A program made the translations under genes and the position numbers. A model generated the notes under the pieces. The model was given only the letters and a program-made list of their open reading frames with translations. It searched no databases and was not told where the DNA came from. A stretch of 57,124 nucleotides of DNA from assembly GCF_017814975.1 (NCBI RefSeq), contig NZ_JAGIQA010000027.1, forward strand, positions 60,941-118,064. Direction: 5' to 3'. The stretch is from Cupriavidus consociatus. GTDB lineage: Bacteria; Pseudomonadota; Gammaproteobacteria; Burkholderiales; Burkholderiaceae. This document shows, piece by piece, positions 27,501 through 35,666 of the stretch (the stretch's first letter is position 1; every line of letters starts with the position of its first letter).

Positions 27501-27899
27501 GCGTGTCGCCGGCATGACCGGAACGTCGCTGTCGGCCGCCAGTTCAAGCGCGCGCCCCTTGTCGCCGAACAGCGCAAGCTGCTCGACGGTCGGGCCGATA
27601 AAGCGGATGCCGGCGTCGTGGCAGGCCTGGGCAAAGTCGGCCCGTTCGCTGAGGAAGCCATAGCCCGGATGGATCGCATCGCAACCGGATGCCTTCGCCG
27701 CGGCAATGATGCCTGCGATGTCGATGTACGCAGCCGGACCGGCACCCTCGAGGGCAACCGCCTCGTCAGCCAGGATCCGGTGCAATGCGCCCTGGTCGTC
27801 TTGCGAATAGACCGCGACGGTCGCGATCTCCAGATCGCGTGCGGCGCGCAGGACGCGCAGCGCGATTTCCCCTCGATTGGCGATCAACAGCTTCTTCAA
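24582..27899 (-). CDS. fused biotin carboxylase-BCCP-carboxyltransferase
   Basis: A 1105-residue protein. Residues ~1-450 are a biotin carboxylase (KKLLIANRGEIALRVLRAAR, glycine loop AVGGGGGRGMRVV, ENPRLQVEHTITEQVTGVD-type motif as EANPRLQVEHT). A BCCP domain follows with biotinyl Lys near 535 in DAMKMEHA. From ~590 to the end is a full carboxyltransferase (SGLYQPSFAAFAELSGNVPV, GKERARSAVMAYDATVMAG). The start is TTG at 27897-27899 after GAGGAG; the ATG at 27956 lies 57 bases upstream without a site. It carboxylates an acyl-CoA, but the substrate is unclear. A second carboxyltransferase is encoded just upstream. Confidence 0.93.
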   Translation of the reverse strand: MKKLLIANRGEIALRVLRAARDLEIATVAVYSQDDQGALHRILADEAVALEGAGPAAYIDIAGIIAAAKASGCDAIHPGYGFLSERADFAQACHDAGIRFIGPTVEQLALFGDKGRALELAADSDVPVMPATRGAASLEEITSFFARQGGAGVVIKAVGGGGGRGMRVVRRREELAEAYARCRSEAASAFGIDAVYAERLVARARHIEVQIAGDGAHVIALGERDCTLQRRFQKLVEIAPSPVLKPQLREQIIKAALRLARRVNYQSLGTFEFLVEETESGEQKDFVFIEANPRLQVEHTITEQVTGVDLVALQIGIAAGQTLSDLGLDPAAPPQPRGYAIQVRINAEMTDAQGLARPAHGRLERFDPPSGPDVRVDSHGYAGYEPSPNFDTLLAKLIVSSAMPKFDAAVRRLQRSLAEFRIAGVPTNLNLLRALVQRDDFLAQDVHTRHFEAIVQELTASAEAMAQAGRAQEALLGGSAGPSHAHAPRHAEPEEEVSEGLVAIRAPLTGRVVEIAVALDEIVKPGQTVAVLDAMKMEHAIVAACGGRVVDLRLEPGALAADNQVLIVLEQLDAEGISVAAEQQGNPNAIRADLQRVLDRHAYLDDTARPDAVARRRSRGQRTARENVADLCDPDSFVEYGALALAAQASRRSQQDLIVNTPADGLITGIGNINGELVGKERARSAVMAYDATVMAGTQGKRNHIKTDRIVEVALRDELPLVLFGEGGGGRPGDVDFPSVSGLYQPSFAAFAELSGNVPVVGIVSGRCFAGNAAFVGCCDVIIADKSANIGMAGPAMIEGGGLGIFSPEEVGPASVQHANGVVDILVDNEAEAVQAARHYLSMFQGRVAHWSAPEALALRHVVPENRLRVYDTRKAIEGIADVGSVLMLRGGFGAGIHTALARVEGQPVGIMANNPYHLGGAIDADAADKASRFMQLCDAHGLPIVSLIDTPGFMVGPEVEARAQVRHVSRMFLTAAKLRVALLAVTLRKGYGLGAMAMAGGGFRSASFTVSWPTGEFGPMGLEGAVRLGFKKELEAVPDGPERKALFDRLVAQSYERGHAINTAAAVEIDAVIDPAQTRKWIAQGIASTDVRGRRERRGFIDAW

Positions 27900-27959
27900 T
27901 GCAGTCTCCTCGTTTGTATTTCGATGTCTGTGCCGTCCCGGGGCGCCAGGCGGCACCGC

Positions 27960-29510
27960 TCAGGGCCGGATGCCAAAACGGCTGATGCCGGCTTCACGCA
28001 GCGGCGCCGCCAGGTTGGCGAATTCGCACAGCAGCGTGCGGGTCTCGCGCGGATCGATGATGTCCTCGATGACGAACGCTTCCGCGCTACGGAACGGCGA
28101 CGTCAGGCTGCGCACGCGCAGCTCGATCTCCGCGCGCTTCTGCACCGGATCGTCGGCGCCTTCGATCTCGGCCTTGTAGGCAACGTCAAGGCCGCCTTCG
28201 ATCGGCAACGCCCCCCAGTTGGCGGACGGCCAGGCATAGCGGAAGTTGAAGCGCCCCATATGCTGGTGCCCGGCTGCCGACACGCCGTAGGCACGGCGCA
28301 GGATCACCGAGCACCACGGCACCGTGGCCTGGTAGAGCGCTGCCAGCGCGCGCACGCCGTAGCGCATGATCCCTGCCTTCTCGGCCTCGAGGCCGACCTG
28401 GAACCCGGCCGTATCCACCAGATTGACCACCGGCAGGTGGAAGGCCTGCGCCATGTCGACGAAGCGCGTGAATTTCTCGGCGCTGGCGCTGTCCCAGCTG
28501 CCGCCATGGAAGGACGGGTCGCTGGCGATCACCGCTACCGGCCAGCCGTCCAGGCGCGCGAGCGCGGTGATGACGGCGCAGCCCCAGTGCATGCCGATCT
28601 CGAAGTAGGAATTGGCATCCACCAGCGCCTGCACGATGGGCCGGATCCTGTAGTCGGCCCGGCTATCCCGCGGGATAGCCGTCAGCAGCCAATCGTCGCG
28701 ACGCGCCGGGTCATCGCCGGGCTCGCTCCGTGGCGGCAGTTCGAACACGGAAGGCGGCAGATAGGACAGGAACCGGCGCGCGCGCGCGAAGGCCTCCTGC
28801 TCCGTTTCCACCTCGTCGTCGACCACGCCGTTACGGGTGTGGATCTGGCTGCCGCCCAGTTCGTTCTTGCTCAGCTCCTCGCCCACGCGGGCCACCACCG
28901 AGGGCGGGCCCTCGTTGAACAGTTGCGAGGTTTCCCTGACCATCACCGAATAGTGGCTGGCGGCCACGCGTGCCGCGCCCATGCCCGCCACCGATCCCAA
29001 GGCCAGCGACACCACCGGCACCACCGACATGTTCTCCACCACGTGTTGCCAGACCTTCATGGTGGGGATCAGGGTATGGCCCTTGATCTCGATATTGCGC
29101 ACCGAGCCGCCGCCGCCGGTGCCGTCGACCAGGCGGATCATCGGCAAGCGCAGGTCGTGCGCCATCTTTTCGGCGTGGATCAGCTTGTCGCCCACTGCGC
29201 CCTCGTTGGCACCGCCGCGCACGGTGAAGTCGTCTCCCACCAGCACCGCAGGCCGGCCGCCCACCTGCGCGCGGCCCATCACCAGGTTCGAGGGAACCAG
29301 GTCCACCAGCCGCCCGTTGCTGTCATAGCGGCCGCTGCCGGTCAGCCCGCCGACCTCGCGAAACGAACCGGGATCGGCCAGTGCATCGATACGCTCGCGC
29401 ACCGTCAGCTTGCCGGCCGCCTTGTGGCGTTCCACCTTGCCTTCGCCGCCCATCCGGGCGGCGAGCCGTCGACGGTGGGCCAGTTCATCGATTTCGGGCT
29501 GCCAGCTCAC
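27960..29510 (-). CDS. acyl-CoA carboxyltransferase (carboxylase beta) subunit
   Basis: A 516-residue carboxyltransferase of the propionyl/methylcrotonyl-CoA carboxylase type. The N-half has KLTVRERIDALADPGSF and DFTVRGGANEGAVGDKLIHA; the C-half has SCAV-type crotonase fold segments such as HMGRFNFRYAWPSANWGALP. The start is GTG at 29508-29510 after AGGAGAGGACA, preferred to the ATG at 29606, which overlaps the sigma-54 promoter. It is first in the operon, 60 bp before the fused carboxylase. Its relation to the second carboxyltransferase domain (a hetero-oligomer or separate enzymes) is not evident. Confidence 0.92.
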   Translation of the reverse strand: MSWQPEIDELAHRRRLAARMGGEGKVERHKAAGKLTVRERIDALADPGSFREVGGLTGSGRYDSNGRLVDLVPSNLVMGRAQVGGRPAVLVGDDFTVRGGANEGAVGDKLIHAEKMAHDLRLPMIRLVDGTGGGGSVRNIEIKGHTLIPTMKVWQHVVENMSVVPVVSLALGSVAGMGAARVAASHYSVMVRETSQLFNEGPPSVVARVGEELSKNELGGSQIHTRNGVVDDEVETEQEAFARARRFLSYLPPSVFELPPRSEPGDDPARRDDWLLTAIPRDSRADYRIRPIVQALVDANSYFEIGMHWGCAVITALARLDGWPVAVIASDPSFHGGSWDSASAEKFTRFVDMAQAFHLPVVNLVDTAGFQVGLEAEKAGIMRYGVRALAALYQATVPWCSVILRRAYGVSAAGHQHMGRFNFRYAWPSANWGALPIEGGLDVAYKAEIEGADDPVQKRAEIELRVRSLTSPFRSAEAFVIEDIIDPRETRTLLCEFANLAAPLREAGISRFGIRP

Positions 29511-29557
29511 TGTCCTCTCCTGTGTCTTTGTGCGGTACATGTGTCCCGCCAACACTT

Positions 29558-29573
29558 TGCAGGAGCCGTGCCA
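29558..29573 (-). promoter_or_regulatory. sigma-54 (-24/-12) promoter of the carboxylase operon
   Basis: On the minus strand TGGCACGGCTCCTGCA matches TGGCACG-N4-TTGCA except for one base (C for T at the first base of the -12 element). The GG and GC doublets are correctly spaced. Transcription would begin ~12 bp downstream, giving a ~35-base leader to the GTG at 29510. The divergent gene encodes a sigma-54 activator. Confidence 0.85.
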
Positions 29574-29633
29574 GCCACTGGGCGCCCCATCAGGCGTTGA
29601 TTTCATTGAATAAATCCCGAACCGCCGTTAGGA

Positions 29634-29697
29634 TGTCCGCGCTGAGTACACAAACGTGTCCGCAACAGAGGCACGCATGGAGACATCAAGTGTCCGC
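29634..29697. promoter_or_regulatory. TGTCCGC repeats, candidate activator-binding sites
   Basis: TGTCCGC occurs at 29634-29640, 29657-29663 and 29691-29697, and the last lies within GACATCAAGTGTC (29682-29694), an imperfect palindrome. They lie 61-124 bp upstream of the -24 element, a normal place for enhancer sites of sigma-54 activators. Assignment is inferred. Confidence 0.35.
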
Positions 29698-29698
29698 A

Positions 29699-31453
29699 AT
29701 GACGACACAAGACAAGGACGGAATCGCCCTCGGCGTGCTGATCTGTTCTCGCGAGGGTTCCACGGTGGCGGCGATCGGGGCCTGTACCGACCCCGCCGTC
29801 GCCGCCGCGGCATTCACTGCCTGCGCGCACGCGAAGGCGCCGAGCCAGGGGCGCAGGCTTTTCCCCGTCGAGGCGGGCACCCGGCGCTTCATCGGCCTGT
29901 GCCTGGAAGACGGCGACCACCAGCTGATCCTCCTGCATCGCGCCGACACACAGGCCGTGCTGCTCGACTTCCTGGGCACGGTGCCCTTCGCCGGCGCGAT
30001 CCTGGACTACTTCCTGAACGACCCGTACCAAGCCATCACGGTGGTCGACAAGGAGGGACTGGTGCGCTTCATCAGCCCCGTCCACGAGAAATTCCTGGGC
30101 CTCGACACAGGTGCCGGGATCGGCCGCCCGGCGGCCGAAGTCATCCCCAATTCGCGGCTGCCGCAGGTGGTGGCCAGCGGGAAGGCCGAGATCGGGCAGT
30201 TGCAGCAACTCGACGGCGCCACCCGCGTGGTCAACCGCATGCCGATCCGCCAGGACGGCGAGGTGGTGGGTGCCATCGGGCAGCTTATGTTCAAGGGGCC
30301 CGAAGCCCTGGTACGCATGCACAAGGAACTGGTCGAGCTACGTTCGGAAGTCGCGCGCTACCAGCGCGAGTTCGATCACCTGCGCGACGGCCTGCACGAG
30401 CGCCAACCGACGTTCGGCCTGATCGGCGAAAGCGCGCCGATGCAGCGCCTGCGCCGCGAAATCCAGACCGTGGCACGACTTGACGTGCCGGTGCTGATCC
30501 TGGGCGAAAGCGGCACCGGCAAGGAACTGGTGGCCCGCGCCATCCACGGCGCCGGGGCCGGGCCGGCGAGCGCACGTCCGCTGGTCAGCCTGAACCTGGC
30601 CGCCCTGCCGGCCACGCTGATCGAGGCCGAACTGTTCGGCCATGCGCCCGGCGCCTTTACCGGGAGCCAGCGCCAGGGGCAGGCGGGCAAGCTCGAACTG
30701 GCAGCGGGCGGCACGGTCTTTCTCGACGAGGTCGCCGACATCCCGATGGAGATGCAGGTCAAGCTGTTGCGCGTGCTCGAAGACCACATGGTCGAACGCC
30801 TGGGCAGCCGCCGCGCGCAGCGGGTCGACTTCCGGCTGGTCTCGGCCACCAACCGCGACATTGCCGAGCTGATCGACGCCGGGCGTTTTCGCCTCGACCT
30901 GTACTACCGGCTCAGCGGCGTGGTGCTGCGCATCCCCGCGCTGCGCCAGCGGCGCGAGGACATCCCCGCGCTGCTGCAGCATTTCGTCGACGCCTTCTGC
31001 GCGCGCAACGCCATGCCGGCGCCAGGCATCGACCATGAAGTGGCGCGCTACCTCGCCGGCCAGCCATGGCCCGGCAATGTGCGCCAGCTGCGCCAGCGCA
31101 TCGAGGAAGCCCTGGTCTTCTGCGATGGCCGGACGCTGCGCGTGGCGGACTTCGCCCGCGGCGAACCGGCGCGCGGGCTAGCGGGGCTGGAAAGCCAGCC
31201 CCCGCTGCATGCGGCCGAACAAGCGTATCCGTACGAGACTTCCGTGGCGGACGACCCGCCATCGCCCGCTTCCGCACTTCGATCGGCAGACGAGCCCGCC
31301 GCGGGCATGAGAGAGCTTGCCTATGCCGCGGTGATGGATGCCGTCGCGCGCCATGGCGGCAACAAGAAGCGCGCGGCGGAGCAATTGCGGATTTCCCGCT
31401 CGCACCTGTACAAGATCCTGGAGCGCGGGCCGCACGCGTCGCGATCGAAATAG
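29699..31453 (+). CDS. sigma-54-dependent Fis-family regulator
   Basis: A 584-residue protein from the ATG at 29699. The N-terminal ~230 residues include a PAS-like sensor (AILDYFLNDPYQAITVVDKE to QLMFKG). The AAA+ domain (~245-480) has Walker A GESGTGKE, the sigma-54 contact GAFTGS and Walker B GTVFLDEVADIP. A Fis-type helix-turn-helix ends the protein (GGNKKRAAEQLRISRSHLYK). The start is tentative: an ATG at 29633 is possible and neither has a good ribosome site. It is divergent from the carboxylase operon, whose promoter is sigma-54 type, so it is the probable activator. Confidence 0.92.
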   Translation: MTTQDKDGIALGVLICSREGSTVAAIGACTDPAVAAAAFTACAHAKAPSQGRRLFPVEAGTRRFIGLCLEDGDHQLILLHRADTQAVLLDFLGTVPFAGAILDYFLNDPYQAITVVDKEGLVRFISPVHEKFLGLDTGAGIGRPAAEVIPNSRLPQVVASGKAEIGQLQQLDGATRVVNRMPIRQDGEVVGAIGQLMFKGPEALVRMHKELVELRSEVARYQREFDHLRDGLHERQPTFGLIGESAPMQRLRREIQTVARLDVPVLILGESGTGKELVARAIHGAGAGPASARPLVSLNLAALPATLIEAELFGHAPGAFTGSQRQGQAGKLELAAGGTVFLDEVADIPMEMQVKLLRVLEDHMVERLGSRRAQRVDFRLVSATNRDIAELIDAGRFRLDLYYRLSGVVLRIPALRQRREDIPALLQHFVDAFCARNAMPAPGIDHEVARYLAGQPWPGNVRQLRQRIEEALVFCDGRTLRVADFARGEPARGLAGLESQPPLHAAEQAYPYETSVADDPPSPASALRSADEPAAGMRELAYAAVMDAVARHGGNKKRAAEQLRISRSHLYKILERGPHASRSK

Positions 31454-31454
31454 G

Positions 31455-31658
31455 GGCATGTTGCCGGATTTCACCGCCCAGGCCGACCTGGCAAGCGGCA
31501 AGCTTGTCAGGGTCCTGCCGGGCTGGCGCGTCGCCGGCGCGTTCGCGGACTTCATCTTCGCCATCCGGCCCTATAGCCCATTCGTGCCCCGTGCGGTGCG
31601 AAGCTTCGTGGACTATCTGCGGCAGGCGATGAAGGACGGCTTTACCGTCGGCAGCTAG
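31455..31658 (+). pseudogene. LysR-family regulator C-terminal relic
   Basis: About 66 residues (LPDFTAQADLASGKLVRVLP, then FIFAIRPYSPFVPRAVRSFVDYLRQAM) match the end of LysR effector domains, which usually read LPDFLAAxDLxxGxLVRLLPDW. The DNA-binding and first effector parts are absent. The relic begins directly after the stop of the sigma-54 regulator (31453), marking a deletion or insertion junction. It is too short to work as a regulator. Confidence 0.7.
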
Positions 31659-31742
31659 CGCCATTCCCGCCGGCACGGCAAACGCTTGCCGATACAAAGG
31701 CACTGCCACCTTGCAAGCCGCGCCTCGCGCGCTGAATCCGCC

Positions 31743-31771
31743 TTGACACATCATTCTCTATACACAATACT
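31743..31771 (+). promoter_or_regulatory. sigma-70-like promoter of the LysR gene
   Basis: TTGACA (31743-31748), a 17-base spacer and AATACT (31766-31771, four of six consensus bases). It is 54 bp before the GTG start at 31826 in an unusually AT-rich stretch. Confidence 0.45.
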
Positions 31772-31825
31772 AAATACACTTTAATTCTTTTTTTGAGAAC
31801 GTCACCGCAAGGTGGCGCAGCCGCT

Positions 31826-32713
31826 GTGGAGCTTGCCGAACTTGAAATCTTCCAGGCCGTCGCACGCGAACAAAGCATCACGCGGGCGGCCAAAACGCTG
31901 GAACGGGTGCAATCCAACGTCACCACGCGCGTCAAGCAGCTGGAGGAAAGCCTTGGCGTTTCGCTGTTCCAGCGTGACAGCAAGAAAATGATCCTGACGC
32001 CAGAAGGCCAGCGCCTGCTGGGCTATGCCGAGCAATTGCTGGCGCTGGCCGAGGAAGCCCGGCAATCCATGCGCACCAGTGCGCCGAGCGGCAGGCTGCG
32101 CCTGGGCTCGATGGAGAGTTCAGCGGCAACGCTGCTGCCAAGGCCGCTGGGGCGCTATCACGCGGCCTGGCCGGATGTTGAACTGACCGTCACGACGGGC
32201 ACCACGCAATTCCTGGTCGACGCCGTGCTGGCGCACCGCCTGGACTGTGCGGTCGTGGCGCATCCCGGCACCGGCGCGCCGCGCAGCCTCGATGTCGCCG
32301 CGCTGGGTGAGGGGCTCGACGGTGTTTTCCTGCGGACCGAAGAGCTGGTGCTGGTGCTGCCCGCTACCCATCCGAAGGTTCGCCGGCCCAGCGACGTCAC
32401 GCTGCGGCATCTGGCGGGCTTCGCCCGCGGTTGCACATATAGGCAGTGCGCCGAAGACTGGCTGGAGTCGGGCGGCGAGGAGATGCGCCGCCGGCTCTCC
32501 GTGGTGGAACTGCCTTCCTATCATGCGATCTTTGCCTATGTGTCCGGAGGGTCCGCCGTCGGCATCGTGCCGCGCTCCCTGCTGGCACTGCATCCGGATG
32601 CGGCGGAATTCCATACGGTGCCGATCAGGCCGGTCCATACCTTCCTGGTCAGGCGATCCGGCTTCAGCACGTCGGCATACGAAACCTTCCTGCGGGAACT
32701 GCGCCATGACTGA
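31826..32713 (+). CDS. LysR family transcriptional regulator
   Basis: A 295-residue protein. A winged helix-turn-helix (VELAELEIFQAVAREQSITR, SNVTTRVKQLEESLGVSLFQ) is followed by a periplasmic-binding-like effector domain. The start is GTG at 31826 after AAGGTGG; a TTG at 31793 would add 11 unlikely residues. It resembles the LysR at 34773-35654: both share LRLGSME, LTTGTT and AHRLDxA. The nitronate monooxygenase gene starts 89 bp downstream. Confidence 0.92.
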   Translation: MELAELEIFQAVAREQSITRAAKTLERVQSNVTTRVKQLEESLGVSLFQRDSKKMILTPEGQRLLGYAEQLLALAEEARQSMRTSAPSGRLRLGSMESSAATLLPRPLGRYHAAWPDVELTVTTGTTQFLVDAVLAHRLDCAVVAHPGTGAPRSLDVAALGEGLDGVFLRTEELVLVLPATHPKVRRPSDVTLRHLAGFARGCTYRQCAEDWLESGGEEMRRRLSVVELPSYHAIFAYVSGGSAVGIVPRSLLALHPDAAEFHTVPIRPVHTFLVRRSGFSTSAYETFLRELRHD

Positions 32714-32802
32714 ACGGCGCCGGCGCGCACGCCATTGCCGAACGCAACCGCTTTATGCCCGGAGCATTTAGGCGCCTGGCGATTCAACCAAGGAACTGCA
32801 TC

Positions 32803-33921
32803 ATGGAATCATCGAAGCCCCTGGACAACGGCACCGCCCTGCTTGCGCGCCTCCATATGTCCACACCGATCATCCAGGCGCCGATGGCAGGCGTCGGCAC
32901 GCCCGCGCTGGCGGCTGCCGTGTCCGAAGCCGGCGGCCTCGGTTCGCTCGGTGTCGGGGCGATGGACGCCGAGGGCGCGCGCAAGGCGATCCGCGAGACG
33001 CGGGCCCTGACCGGCAAGCCATTCAATGTCAACCTGTTCTGCCATGCGCCGGCCCGGTCCGATCCCGTGCGCAAGAAGGCCTGGCTCGACTATCTGGCTT
33101 CGCACTTCACGAAGCATGGCGGCACGGCGCCCACCACGCTGCGTGAGATCTACAAGAGCTTTGTCGAGGACGAGGACATGCTTCGCATGCTGCTGGAAGA
33201 AAAGCCCGCGGTCGTGAGCTTTCATTTCGGCATGCCAGCGCAGCACAAGATCGATGCGCTGCGCGACGCGGGCATCGTGCTGCTGGCCAGCGCGACGTCG
33301 TTGCAGGAAGCCCGCCAGATCGAAGCAGCGGGCATCGACGCCATTGTCGCGCAAGGCATCGAGGCGGGCGGCCATCGCGGCGTATTCGATCCGGCCGCCT
33401 ACGACGAGGGCCTCGGGACGCTGGCGCTCGTGCGTATCCTGGTGCAGAACACCCGCCTGCCGGTCATTGCAGCCGGCGGCATCATGGACGGCGCGGGCAT
33501 TGCCGCGGTACTGGCGCTCGGCGCGCAAGCGGCGCAACTAGGCACCGCTTTCATCGCCAGCCCGGAGACATCGATCGATTCAGCCTATCGCGACGCGCTC
33601 GCGGCGGACACCAAGCGCCCCACCACGCTTACGCGCGCCATTTCCGGCCGCGCTGCCCGGGGCTTCACCAATCGCTTCACGGAACTCGGCGAGCATCCGG
33701 ACGCGCCGGCCATACCCGACTACCCCATCACCTATGACGCCGGCAAGGCGCTTCATGCCGCCGCCAAGGCCACGGGAAGCGCCGACTACGCGGCCCAGTG
33801 GGCGGGACAGGCGGTACCGCTGGCGCGAGCGCTGCCCGCAGCCGAGCTCGTCGAACGGCTGCAGTCAGAACTGCAGGACGCGATCGCGCGCCTGGCGTCG
33901 CTGCAACGCGTATCCGCGTAG
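32803..33921 (+). CDS. nitronate monooxygenase
   Basis: A 372-residue FMN-dependent TIM-barrel enzyme (2-nitropropane-dioxygenase family). Signatures are TPIIQAPMAGVGTPALAAAV, VVSFHFGMPA, GIDAIVAQGIEAGGHRG and LPVIAAGGIMDGAGIAAVLA. It oxidises propionate-3-nitronate or alkyl nitronates. AAGGA upstream fixes the start at 32803. It sits between two similar LysR genes, the first of them directly upstream. Confidence 0.92.
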   Translation: MESSKPLDNGTALLARLHMSTPIIQAPMAGVGTPALAAAVSEAGGLGSLGVGAMDAEGARKAIRETRALTGKPFNVNLFCHAPARSDPVRKKAWLDYLASHFTKHGGTAPTTLREIYKSFVEDEDMLRMLLEEKPAVVSFHFGMPAQHKIDALRDAGIVLLASATSLQEARQIEAAGIDAIVAQGIEAGGHRGVFDPAAYDEGLGTLALVRILVQNTRLPVIAAGGIMDGAGIAAVLALGAQAAQLGTAFIASPETSIDSAYRDALAADTKRPTTLTRAISGRAARGFTNRFTELGEHPDAPAIPDYPITYDAGKALHAAAKATGSADYAAQWAGQAVPLARALPAAELVERLQSELQDAIARLASLQRVSA

Positions 33922-33943
33922 CCTCGCCGTGCTGCCCGCTATG

Positions 33944-34660
33944 TCAGCGCTGCAGCGGGCCAGCCTGCGGGACGGCCTGCAAGGCGGCACGGCGCTCGCG
34001 TATCCACCGCACGCGTTCTGTCAGCCGCCGCTTCCATTCATCGGCCAGGCCATCCACGGCAACGAGCGCCAGCATGTCGTCGACTTCCGGACCATGCGCC
34101 GACACGACCTGCCAGAACTCGCTGATGGAAAACCGGTCGGTCGTGCGTTCGAGGCGCTGCAAGACATCTCCTTGCCGGAGCGTTCCCGGCTTTAGCACGC
34201 GGTAATACCACCCGGTGATGCGCTCCCTGGCCACCATCAACGACATCCCTTCCACAGCGAAACGATGATTGATCTTCCAGCAGGGACTGCGCGGCTGCGA
34301 AACCTGCAGCACGACGCCGCCGGCCCGATAGATATCGCCGATATGCACGTTGCGCTCATCGAGCCCGACCGTGGCAAAGTTTTCACCGAGGCTGCCGGGC
34401 ACCAGCGCATCGGCCGCCTGGGGCAAGGCGGTCGCCAGCGTTGCGTAATTTTCGCTGGCGAAATGGTGGACGGCCTTCTCGGGACCGCCATGCACGCGCC
34501 TGTCAGCATGCTGATCGCCAATGATGCCTTCCGCGATGACGCGGGCCTCGCCTTCGACGCGCCGCTTGAAGATGCCGCTGCGATGCCCCTCTTCGCCGAG
34601 TATGCCGATGCCACCGGCAAATATCGCGTCAATGGGTACGTTGCTTGTCGTTGCAGGCAT
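33944..34660 (-). CDS. MOSC domain protein (YiiM-like)
   Basis: A 238-residue protein with a MOSC beta-barrel (DAIFAGGIGIL to LQVSQPRSPCWKI) containing the conserved Cys in PRSPCWK and a C-terminal helical extension, as in YiiM, which reduces N-hydroxylated substrates with molybdenum cofactor. The start at 34660 follows GGAG; an ATG at 34675 is less likely. It is convergent with the nitronate monooxygenase and divergent from the second LysR, its likely regulator. Confidence 0.85.
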   Translation of the reverse strand: MPATTSNVPIDAIFAGGIGILGEEGHRSGIFKRRVEGEARVIAEGIIGDQHADRRVHGGPEKAVHHFASENYATLATALPQAADALVPGSLGENFATVGLDERNVHIGDIYRAGGVVLQVSQPRSPCWKINHRFAVEGMSLMVARERITGWYYRVLKPGTLRQGDVLQRLERTTDRFSISEFWQVVSAHGPEVDDMLALVAVDGLADEWKRRLTERVRWIRERRAALQAVPQAGPLQR

Positions 34661-34716
34661 TGGTGACTCCGTCATGCATCTTGTCGGACTATAGATTTGC
34701 AGCAGGCAGCATGGCT

Positions 34717-34733
34717 AATGCTTTTTAGGCATT
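34717..34733. promoter_or_regulatory. LysR-type box between MOSC and LysR genes
   Basis: AATGC-N7-GCATT, a perfect dyad of the T-N11-A class. It lies in the 112-bp gap between the divergent genes, the usual site of a LysR operator. Confidence 0.55.
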
Positions 34734-34772
34734 CCATGCATCACTACCAATCATGGATGGAGGCCCGGCGAC

Positions 34773-35654
34773 ATGGAACTGCGCCAGCTGAAGATGTTCT
34801 GCGCGGCCGCGGAGTACGGCAGCTTCACCGCTGCCGCGGAAAAGGTTCACTGCGTGCAATCCAACATCACCATGCGCGTCAAGGAACTGGAGGCAGAACT
34901 GCAGCAGCCTCTCTTTATCCGCCGCAAGACCGGCATCACGCTGACCTCGGCCGGACAGGTTTTTCTTGGCTATGCGCAGCGAATTCTCCAGCTCACCGAG
35001 GAAAGCCGCAGCGCGCTGCTGGACAGCTCCGTTCCCGCCGGCCCGTTGCGGCTAGGCTCCATGGAGACCACCGCCGCGGTGCGGTTGCCGAGGGTGCTGG
35101 CGCGGTATCGCGAGCGCTATCCAGAGGTGCAGCTATCGCTGACCACCGGCACCACGGCGGAGCTGATCAAGGCCGTCGAGGCGCATCGGCTGGACGGCGC
35201 CTTTGTCGGAGGCTTTCACCAGAACCGCTCGCTCCATCAGGAAGCGGTCTTCAACGAGGAACTGGTGCTGGTCAGCAGCAGCAGGTACGCCACGCTTGCC
35301 GAGCTCGCCAGCGAGATGACGCAGCAGACCGTGCTGGTGTTCCGCTCCGGGTGCTTCTATCGCTCCACGCTGGAGCAATGGCTCTACCAGGCCGGGCTGA
35401 TCCCGGGGCAGATCCTGGAACTCGGAACGCTTGACGGCATCCTGTCCTGCACCGCCGCAGGCATGGGCGTCACGATCCTGCCCAAGGCAGTGGTCGAACA
35501 CCATGAATCACGCGACCAGATTGCATGCCATCGGCTGCCCGACGAGTTCGCAAAGGTGGCGACTGTCTTTGTCCGGCGCAAGGACACCTTTGAAACGGCG
35601 GCGCTGCGGGCCATGGCCAGCATGGCGCAGGAGCAACTCACGGTGGCTGGCTGA
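34773..35654 (+). CDS. LysR family transcriptional regulator
   Basis: A 293-residue protein with helix-turn-helix (MELRQLKMFCAAAEYGSFTA, CVQSNITMRVKELEAELQQP) and a typical effector domain (PLRLGSMETTAAVRLPRVLA; LTTGTTAELIKAVEAHRLDG). Strongly similar to the LysR at 31826-32713. Divergent from the MOSC gene with a T-N11-A dyad between them, so it probably controls it. Confidence 0.92.
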   Translation: MELRQLKMFCAAAEYGSFTAAAEKVHCVQSNITMRVKELEAELQQPLFIRRKTGITLTSAGQVFLGYAQRILQLTEESRSALLDSSVPAGPLRLGSMETTAAVRLPRVLARYRERYPEVQLSLTTGTTAELIKAVEAHRLDGAFVGGFHQNRSLHQEAVFNEELVLVSSSRYATLAELASEMTQQTVLVFRSGCFYRSTLEQWLYQAGLIPGQILELGTLDGILSCTAAGMGVTILPKAVVEHHESRDQIACHRLPDEFAKVATVFVRRKDTFETAALRAMASMAQEQLTVAG

Positions 35655-35666
35655 TTCGCCGGCCGC

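Noticed and set aside
24996..29600. A 1534-codon open frame on the plus strand
   Set aside because: It is fully antisense to the carboxylase genes, has no recognisable domain and reflects high-GC codon bias; the minus-strand genes have complete catalytic motifs.
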